Part shown: piece after piece, positions 7,251 through 12,168 of the stretch
Numbering within the stretch: position 1 is the stretch's first letter
Layout: each line of letters starts with the position of its first letter
From: an uncultured bacterium
GTDB lineage: Bacteria; Cyanobacteriota; Vampirovibrionia; Gastranaerophilales; Gastranaerophilaceae
Assembly (NCBI GenBank): GCA_949299435.1
Contig: CASGAK010000182.1
Coordinates: 1 to 12,168 of the forward strand
Direction: 5' to 3'
DNA length: 12,168 nucleotides
Made by a program: the position numbers and the translations under genes
Notes under the pieces: generated by a model
Database searches by the model: none
The model's input: the letters and a program-made list of their open reading frames with translations, nothing else
What the model was told of the DNA's origin: nothing

Positions 7251-7862
7251 AAATTCAAATAATAATGCATATATCTTTTTCATTGAATAATTGGTCACTG
7301 CATATACAGCATAGCTATAATTCAGAGAATCTATATCAACTGATTTTCTTACTATTCCGTTTGATTCATAAAATTCATTCAGAAGGTTTTTCATAGCAGC
7401 TCTTTTATATTTTTTAGAACTAACCTTTGGAAATAAAAACAATTCATTCGTAAAACTACCTTCTTCAAATGGATCTGAAATTTGGATTATTTCCAAAGTC
7501 TTTGCTCCTTGAGGAATTGCTATTTTTATTAAATCAAATTCTTTTTTATCAAGAATTTTATCATATATAAAAATATATTTGGTATTTAACGAATTTTCTT
7601 TACCCTTTACATCGAATGCTTTTTTTAAATACGGGTACTTTTTTTCAACTCTTTTTAAAAAATTTGAATCTTTTTCCCAATCAAAGGTATATGAATTTAT
7701 TGAATATTTTTCACCTTTAAAACAATCCTTAATTAGACCATTAGAGCTTTTTTGCGTTTCTAAGTCATATATTGAATTATTATTAGCAAATGAGGGTAGA
7801 AAAAATTGAACTAATAAAATAAAAGCACCTAAAATTATTTTTTTTATTATAACAGTATTCAT
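7242..7862 (-). CDS. Exported protein of unknown function
   Basis: I do not recognise this 206-residue protein. It starts with a clear signal peptide: MNTVIIKK, a hydrophobic segment to about residue 25, and a likely cleavage after PSFA near residue 26. There is no lipobox, so a soluble periplasmic or secreted protein is likely. The mature part is lysine-rich, with one cysteine (DCFKGEKY, about residue 47) and no further membrane helix. It is mixed alpha/beta in character and ends in aromatic residues (ALLFEFTF), as some outer-membrane or chaperone-bound proteins do. No ribosome binding site is visible before the ATG at 7862, and no better start exists. It is 62 bases downstream of the acyltransferase gene on the same strand, behind a possible weak terminator. 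It may be an accessory periplasmic protein of the polyene-like cluster, but that rests on position only. Confidence 0.7.
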   Translation of the reverse strand: MNTVIIKKIILGAFILLVQFFLPSFANNNSIYDLETQKSSNGLIKDCFKGEKYSINSYTFDWEKDSNFLKRVEKKYPYLKKAFDVKGKENSLNTKYIFIYDKILDKKEFDLIKIAIPQGAKTLEIIQISDPFEEGSFTNELFLFPKVSSKKYKRAAMKNLLNEFYESNGIVRKSVDIDSLNYSYAVYAVTNYSMKKIYALLFEFTF

Positions 7863-7890
7863 AAGTTATTTTAAATACTATTATTAAATT

Positions 7891-7918
7891 TTAAAAAGAA
7901 TAACCCGCCAAATGGTTA
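7891..7918 (-). terminator. Possible rho-independent terminator after the acyltransferase gene
   Basis: On the minus strand, TAACC (7918-7914) and GGTTA (7905-7901) form a five-base-pair stem with an eight-base loop, followed by TTCTTTTTAA (7900-7891). It begins six bases after the acyltransferase stop. The stem is short, so it may be leaky and let transcription pass into the exported protein gene. Confidence 0.35.
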
Positions 7919-7924
7919 ATATTA

Positions 7925-8827
7925 TTAATATTCACTAAATAAGTCATAAAAATGGTAAAATTGAAAAGGACTCAGCAGAACAATTTTTTCCAAAAATTTG
8001 ACATAGGATTGTTCCAAATTTTTCAAAGTTGTAAATTCGTGTTTTTCCAAATGTATTGTATATGTATCATTTTCAGATTTTAAGGCGATTATAAAATATA
8101 TTGGCACTTCCATTAGCTGTGCTATTTTAAAACTTCCGACCGGAAAATCTACCTTATGCCCGAACAATTCAGCTTTAAAGGTTGCTGCGTTTGAATTTTC
8201 TGCGACTCTATCCCCTGCAATAAAGGCAATACTGCCAGAATCAAGACTATCCTTCAACTCAATTGCGGTATTCACGCCTATTTCTTCTACCAGATAAGGT
8301 TTCAAAGGAATTTCTGTTGCTATATTTTTTATAAAGTTATTAAAAACCTGACTTTGAGTTCTGCTCAAAAATACATTTACTTTTAGATTTGGGTGTCTTG
8401 TATTATTTATAAAAAAAGTCCTCATCGCATCAGTATTACCTACATGTGCACATAAGAAAAATACTCCTTTTTGCTTATCCAAATCCGAATACAACAACTC
8501 TTTTTCTTTTTCAGAAGCAAAAATAATCTTATTTATATCAAAATTATTAGAAAAAATTTCCACTTTATCAGTTAGAACATGCGAGTATGATAAAAAATGT
8601 TTAAATTGGTTGATTAAAGAAGGTTTTATACCGGAAAGAGGAGATATCACCGTCAAATATTTTTTAGAATACCCTCTTATATCTTTTGCAAAAATAAAAG
8701 TAAAAAAAGTTACGAAAAAGGCTATGAAATTAATTGCTTTTTTACCCAATAACTTATAGACATACCACATCAGCCATAGTCTTTTTTCACCTGCTGCTTG
8801 TTCTTTTATTTCGTACCATTTTTTCAT
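7925..8827 (-). CDS. LpxL/HtrB-like acyltransferase, aryl polyene cluster type
   Basis: A 300-residue membrane-associated acyltransferase of the lipid A lauroyl/myristoyltransferase family. The opening MKKWYEIKEQAAGEKRLW, a hydrophobic helix at about 31-48 and the closing PFQFYHFYDLF resemble the acyltransferases in aryl polyene and flexirubin clusters. There they are thought to attach the polyene to a lipid or sugar. The catalytic HX4D/E motif is HVGNTD (His128, Asp133). GDRV (205-208) and DFPVGSFKIA (227-236) fit the later conserved blocks. The ATG at 8827 is preferred to an upstream GTG at 8839 because it overlaps the methyltransferase TGA as ATGA (8827-8824) and has GGAG about 11 bases upstream. 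Coupled translation with the methyltransferase is likely. A role in lipid A acylation cannot be excluded from sequence alone. Confidence 0.8.
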   Translation of the reverse strand: MKKWYEIKEQAAGEKRLWLMWYVYKLLGKKAINFIAFFVTFFTFIFAKDIRGYSKKYLTVISPLSGIKPSLINQFKHFLSYSHVLTDKVEIFSNNFDINKIIFASEKEKELLYSDLDKQKGVFFLCAHVGNTDAMRTFFINNTRHPNLKVNVFLSRTQSQVFNNFIKNIATEIPLKPYLVEEIGVNTAIELKDSLDSGSIAFIAGDRVAENSNAATFKAELFGHKVDFPVGSFKIAQLMEVPIYFIIALKSENDTYTIHLEKHEFTTLKNLEQSYVKFLEKIVLLSPFQFYHFYDLFSEY

Positions 8828-9903
8828 TTCACGCTGCACTCCAACAGAGTATAGCAGTGCATTCCAACATTTGTATGGATTTTATCAATATTTATCCCTG
8901 ACTTTTCTACTAATGAAGTAATCTCATTTTCCGTAAACATTTTACTGCAACCGTTTGCCATACAAGTAAAATATAAAGAAATATGAGATATTGAAAGTGC
9001 AGCACCACTAAATTCTTGATTATCAATTATAGGCTCAAGTATATATACTTTTGTACCTGTTTTTGCAGATTTTTTTATTTTTTCGAAAATATTCAAAATT
9101 TGCACTTCTGAAAAACAGTCTAAAAATTGACTCATAAAAACAACCCCTGAAAGTGGAGGGAGCACTTCATCTGATAGAAGATCACAACTGAAAAACTTAA
9201 AGTTATCCGAATTTACATTTTTTTCAGCCATTTCTTTATTCACAGGCAGATCTATTATATTCAATTTGCAATCAGGATAATGTTTTTGACAAGTTTTTTC
9301 AAACTTTCCGATATTCCCGCCTATATTGAAAATTTCATTTATTTCATCTTTAAAAATTATTTTTAGTACATCTTCATAACAATTATCCGAATAAAAATAA
9401 TCGAAATCATACCAAGATTTTTTAGCTTTTTGTGGCAAAGTTGGCACATAAGGATAGATTGTCTTAGAATCTACAAAATATTTTTGCAATCCTATTGGGG
9501 TTTCTTTTTCAAAAGATTCTGTAAGCTCACTCGCTCCAAGGTAGCAGACATCTCGCATAAAATTAAAGTTTTTTACAGTCATCTCGTCATGCAAAAAACA
9601 TTCTCCTAATGGCGTGAGCGAATAAATTTGCTCTGTTTTTTCCAAAACTTCCGAATATACACCGACCTGTAATAGAGTGAGTGCTGTATATTTTGAGATT
9701 TTACAATTTGCGATTATACCTTCAATATCAGCAGGATTTTTATCTAAAAACTCTAAAATTCCAAAATCAATCATAGAGCCTACTGCTTGAAAAGTAAAAG
9801 GTGCAAAAGCCAGTTTTTGTGCGTTAGATAGTGCTTCTACTTTTGACAACTTCTTTTTATGATTACGTCTATATTTAATTTTTGCAGATTTTTCCATTAC
9901 CAT
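8824..9903 (-). CDS. O-methyltransferase-like protein, SAM-dependent
   Basis: A 359-residue protein built like caffeate/hydroxyneurosporene O-methyltransferases. An N-terminal winged-helix dimerisation region (about 25-105, including AVGSMIDFGILEFLD and YSLTPLGECFL) precedes a Rossmann SAM-binding domain. Its glycine-rich loop is IFNIGGNIGKF (191-201), and the acidic strand is NIIDLP (215-220). Where O-methyltransferases have the catalytic histidine (LHDW-type motif), this protein has MSQFLDCFSE (257-266), with Asp in place of His. Methyltransferases are common in aryl polyene and flexirubin clusters, where they methylate the aryl head group. No ribosome binding site is visible before either ATG (9903 or 9897). 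An extended -10 at 9918-9910 suggests a nearly leaderless transcript. Its stop overlaps the acyltransferase start by four bases. The methyl acceptor is inferred from context. Confidence 0.8.
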   Translation of the reverse strand: MVMEKSAKIKYRRNHKKKLSKVEALSNAQKLAFAPFTFQAVGSMIDFGILEFLDKNPADIEGIIANCKISKYTALTLLQVGVYSEVLEKTEQIYSLTPLGECFLHDEMTVKNFNFMRDVCYLGASELTESFEKETPIGLQKYFVDSKTIYPYVPTLPQKAKKSWYDFDYFYSDNCYEDVLKIIFKDEINEIFNIGGNIGKFEKTCQKHYPDCKLNIIDLPVNKEMAEKNVNSDNFKFFSCDLLSDEVLPPLSGVVFMSQFLDCFSEVQILNIFEKIKKSAKTGTKVYILEPIIDNQEFSGAALSISHISLYFTCMANGCSKMFTENEITSLVEKSGINIDKIHTNVGMHCYTLLECSVK

Positions 9904-9911
9904 GTTATTAT
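9882..9911 (+). promoter_or_regulatory. Candidate promoter of the phosphopantetheinyl transferase gene
   Basis: TTGCAG (9882-9887), 18 bases, then TATTAT (9906-9911), preceded by an extended -10 TG at 9903-9904. The predicted start lies at or beside the ATG at 9918, giving a leaderless transcript and explaining the lack of a ribosome binding site. The promoter lies inside the 5' coding end of the divergent methyltransferase. Confidence 0.3.
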
Positions 9912-9918
9912 TTTAGCA
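9910..9918 (-). promoter_or_regulatory. Candidate extended -10 promoter of the methyltransferase gene
   Basis: TGCTAAAAT on the minus strand (9918-9910), an extended -10 with no good -35. Transcription would begin close to the ATG at 9903. It overlaps the opposing -10 of the plus-strand gene at 9910-9911, so the two promoters would compete for polymerase. Confidence 0.25.
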
Positions 9919-10586
9919 TGGATATATTTTTCGTTAATTCAAATATTTTTAACAACACAGAAATCGAATGGATAATTCAAAATTTCGGAAACGATTATAA
10001 ATCTTTAAAAAGGCTCAAAGAGTACGCTCTTGGCAGATTTGTTGTTAAAAGCATTGCGGAAAATTTTTATAAAAAAAACAATTCTGATATCGCAATAAAA
10101 AATAAAAAGCCTTATTTTATAGACAATAATTTACATTTCAGCATTTCACACAGCAACGATATAATCCTTGCAGCATTTGACAGTGAAAACATCGGTGCTG
10201 ATATCGAGTTTATGAAAAAAAGAAATTTTGAAAAAATTTTTGATTATTACAAACTTAATCCAGCTAAAAAAGATGCTGAGACCTTTTACAGGTTCTGGAC
10301 AGAATATGAAGCTGAAATTAAACTGCAAGAGCCTCCTCAATCAAAACTTTCAGTAAGGATTTTACCTGATTATATGCTATCTATTGCAAGCAATCATTCT
10401 TTTGATATCAAAAGAATGCTCAAGATATACGAACTCAAAAGACCCACTGCAAGTACAAGTCCTAATGAGCTTATCAATTTAAAACTCGTCAATGCAAGCA
10501 AAGAAAACGAAAATACAGTTGTAATACAAGAAATTAATACTGCATCATTGGATTTTTTTGAACCATTAAACCTAAAAACAGAATAA
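9918..10586 (+). CDS. 4'-phosphopantetheinyl transferase (Sfp type)
   Basis: Transfers the phosphopantetheine arm from CoA to a serine of acyl carrier proteins, as needed by polyketide or fatty acid type synthases. It is 222 residues long, close to Sfp. Conserved blocks appear in order: FSISHS (74-79), IGADIE (92-97, with the metal-binding Asp95 and Glu97), and FYRFWTEYEAEIKL (123-136). In the last block the usual WxxKEAxxK lysine is Tyr130, while Glu131, Ala132 and Lys135 remain. The ATG at 9918 is chosen over an upstream TTG at 9882 because the N-terminus then fits the family; no ribosome binding site is visible. It is the only plus-strand gene here. It starts 14 bases from the divergent methyltransferase ATG, and its last 193 bases overlap the exporter gene antisense. 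It probably activates the carrier proteins of the neighbouring cluster, but could also serve fatty acid synthesis. Confidence 0.85.
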   Translation: MDIFFVNSNIFNNTEIEWIIQNFGNDYKSLKRLKEYALGRFVVKSIAENFYKKNNSDIAIKNKKPYFIDNNLHFSISHSNDIILAAFDSENIGADIEFMKKRNFEKIFDYYKLNPAKKDAETFYRFWTEYEAEIKLQEPPQSKLSVRILPDYMLSIASNHSFDIKRMLKIYELKRPTASTSPNELINLKLVNASKENENTVVIQEINTASLDFFEPLNLKTE

Positions 10587-12168
10587 TCCAGCCCAAAGCC
10601 AGTTATTAAAAATATTGCAAGCACATGGAATAAATTTATCGGTCCAAAAAGACTTATAAAAGATATTGCAAACACACTTGCAATTATTGATGGCAGAATA
10701 ATTTTATGAGCATTTCTGAATGAAAAAATTCCACCTAAAATCAAATACAAAAGCATAAATATCGGCAGCAAAATTTTCAATATGGAAACTCTTACATTTT
10801 TTATTCCGCTTGAGATTTCAACAGGTAAATTTACATATCTGACACCATCAAATTGATCTAATAAAAAAGGATTTTGCACATCGTACAATATCATAAGCGA
10901 ATGGTTTTTATCAATCATAAAATCTTTTAATTGTGGAATTTCTTCAAAAACATTTTCATTCAAAAACTCGACATGCAAAACTTTCAAAGTAGAAATATCT
11001 TTTGCAGTCAAAAACTCTTTGAAATCATTCAATTTTTTATCATAGAGATTTTTTTGCAAAATTATACTCTCTTTTTGTCTTATCTTTGAAGGTAGAAATT
11101 TGCTGAGAGCGTGGTACGTAATATTATTTTCAGTTAACTTTTCAGATATTTTTTCTTCCTTTTTCAAAATTTCCTGTATAGTTTCACCTTCTACAATCGC
11201 AAAAGAAGTATTTGAGTTTTTATTTGTAATATCTTGATATAGTTTTTCTGCCTGCAACATTTCTTTTGAAGGTTTGTACATTGATCTTATGTCATCGTCA
11301 AAATGGATTTTTAAAGCTCCTGCAATTATCACAAGAAATACAATTATCAAGATTTTTTTATTAAACTTCAAATCAAATTTTTGTTTTGAAATTTGCTCAG
11401 GCAAAAGTTGGTAAAAAAGGATTACAAAAAGATATACCGCAACAAGCCCTGAAGATGTGAAAACTGCAATTTGTCGCAACAATTCTATTCCTGAAAAAGC
11501 TAATATCAACAGAGCACAAACCGTTGATATCATACTCACAGTAAGACTTTTTATAATCTTTTTGAGATCAGATTCCATAAGATAATGCAGTGAATAATCA
11601 ACGCAAATTCCAATTAGAGTAGTAGAAAAGACAAAAGTTAAAATATGTATTGTCGGAAAAATAAGAGAGGTTATGCAAAACCCAATTCCCATTCCTATTA
11701 AAAGGCTCATTAGCACAGGTAAAAGAATTTTTAATGAACGAAAATACCAAAAGATTAGTCCGCTTACAAAAATTGTCGAAATAATACAAATTAAATTAAT
11801 TTCATTCATAGATTTTGCACTTGCATAATATGCATGCACAGGTGCCCCTGTAAGATAAACTTTTAATTCATTATTCTGATAAGATTTTTTTAAATCTACA
11901 AGTTTTTTAACAGCTTTGTTTGTCAAAGTCGGAGAAAGGGCAAGCTCATCATCAACTTTCAAATTCAATATTTCATAATATTTTCCATCAATTGAATTTA
12001 CACTTTGCTTACCACCTAACGAAATTATGTAATCAGAAAACAGTCCAAACGGATCTTCTTCAAATGGCAGAATAGAAAAGCCAAGAGGATCGTATAAATT
12101 ATTCAATGCTTTTTGAGAAATCTCATCATAATTCCCCGATTTTAAAAGCGAATAGTCTTTATTTGAAA
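10394..12168 (-). CDS. MMPL-family exporter, aryl polyene cluster type (5' end outside the window)
   Basis: An inner-membrane RND-superfamily exporter; 590 residues are visible. The frame is open through the right edge of the window, so the TTG at 12106 is an internal Leu codon rather than the start. Visible order: the end of the first periplasmic domain, a membrane bundle with GICVDYSLHYL, a second periplasmic domain opening with DDDIRSMYKPSKEMLQAEKLY, and a second bundle with FGLDYSVFRF. The paired G-x3-DY motifs are typical of MMPL proteins. The DDIR-PS-x-E-LQAE region resembles the predicted exporters (COG4258 type) of aryl polyene clusters, thought to move the lipid-linked product across the envelope. 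About 180-200 residues are probably missing. The 3' end overlaps the phosphopantetheinyl transferase gene on the other strand. Its family is clear; its cargo is inferred. Confidence 0.87.
   Translation of the reverse strand, partial: SNKDYSLLKSGNYDEISQKALNNLYDPLGFSILPFEEDPFGLFSDYIISLGGKQSVNSIDGKYYEILNLKVDDELALSPTLTNKAVKKLVDLKKSYQNNELKVYLTGAPVHAYYASAKSMNEINLICIISTIFVSGLIFWYFRSLKILLPVLMSLLIGMGIGFCITSLIFPTIHILTFVFSTTLIGICVDYSLHYLMESDLKKIIKSLTVSMISTVCALLILAFSGIELLRQIAVFTSSGLVAVYLFVILFYQLLPEQISKQKFDLKFNKKILIIVFLVIIAGALKIHFDDDIRSMYKPSKEMLQAEKLYQDITNKNSNTSFAIVEGETIQEILKKEEKISEKLTENNITYHALSKFLPSKIRQKESIILQKNLYDKKLNDFKEFLTAKDISTLKVLHVEFLNENVFEEIPQLKDFMIDKNHSLMILYDVQNPFLLDQFDGVRYVNLPVEISSGIKNVRVSILKILLPIFMLLYLILGGIFSFRNAHKIILPSIIASVFAISFISLFGPINLFHVLAIFLITGFGLDYSVFRFNGSKKSNDAVLISCITTVFSFSLLALTSFKLISSLGLVLAVGLLSSYILSILLISKE

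Noticed and set aside
9882..9917. Upstream TTG start for the phosphopantetheinyl transferase
   Set aside because: The extra 12 residues do not fit the family N-terminus, and this TTG coincides with the -35 candidate. The ATG at 9918 fits better.
10146..10340. Minus-strand open frame of 64 codons
   Set aside because: It is an antisense shadow of the phosphopantetheinyl transferase, whose motifs lie in the same bases.
12104..12106. TTG at 12106 as the start of the MMPL exporter
   Set aside because: The frame stays open to the window edge, and MMPL proteins have a first membrane helix and most of a periplasmic domain before this point, so the gene is cut by the window.

Overview
The window is AT-rich DNA. 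Genes use TGA, TAA and TAG stops in the ordinary way, and almost everything lies on the minus strand. Two class III prepilin-like genes with near-identical N-termini (MKKAFT-x-AEVLITLG) and AKLMADSW-type tails look like the prepilins that are abundant in non-photosynthetic gut relatives of cyanobacteria (Gastranaerophilales/Melainabacteria). The outer-membrane efflux proteins show a two-membrane envelope. The taxon is an inference from protein style, not a proven assignment.

Layout, from low to high coordinates. (1) 1-1023: two paralogous prepilin-like genes. The first is cut by the window edge. Its 246-bp upstream region holds a run of 12 G, a consensus-like promoter, a short leader ORF with a strong ribosome binding site, and an inverted repeat that covers the prepilin start codon. 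(2) 1154-7099: a compact RND efflux operon, read right to left as membrane fusion protein, HAE1-type RND pump and TolC-like outer-membrane protein, with overlapping ends. (3) 7242-7862: an unrecognised exported protein. (4) 7925-12168: a block resembling the tail of an aryl polyene/flexirubin-type biosynthetic cluster. It holds an MMPL-type exporter (cut by the right edge), an O-methyltransferase-like protein and an LpxL/HtrB-like acyltransferase, all on the minus strand. A 4'-phosphopantetheinyl transferase lies between exporter and methyltransferase on the plus strand.

Likely division of labour: the phosphopantetheinyl transferase would activate acyl carrier proteins, the methyltransferase would modify the aryl head group, the acyltransferase would join the product to a lipid, and the MMPL protein would move it toward the outer membrane. 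Ketosynthases, dehydratases and carrier proteins are not in the window and would be expected beyond position 12168. The RND operon has its own candidate promoter and is probably separate.

The most notable points are the G12 tract, where one reading-frame class (G11/G14) would fuse the leader ORF to the prepilin; the start-codon inverted repeat between two candidate promoters; and the opposite-strand phosphopantetheinyl transferase, which overlaps the exporter gene by 193 bp and starts 14 bp from the divergent methyltransferase. No tRNA, rRNA, CRISPR array or insertion sequence was seen.
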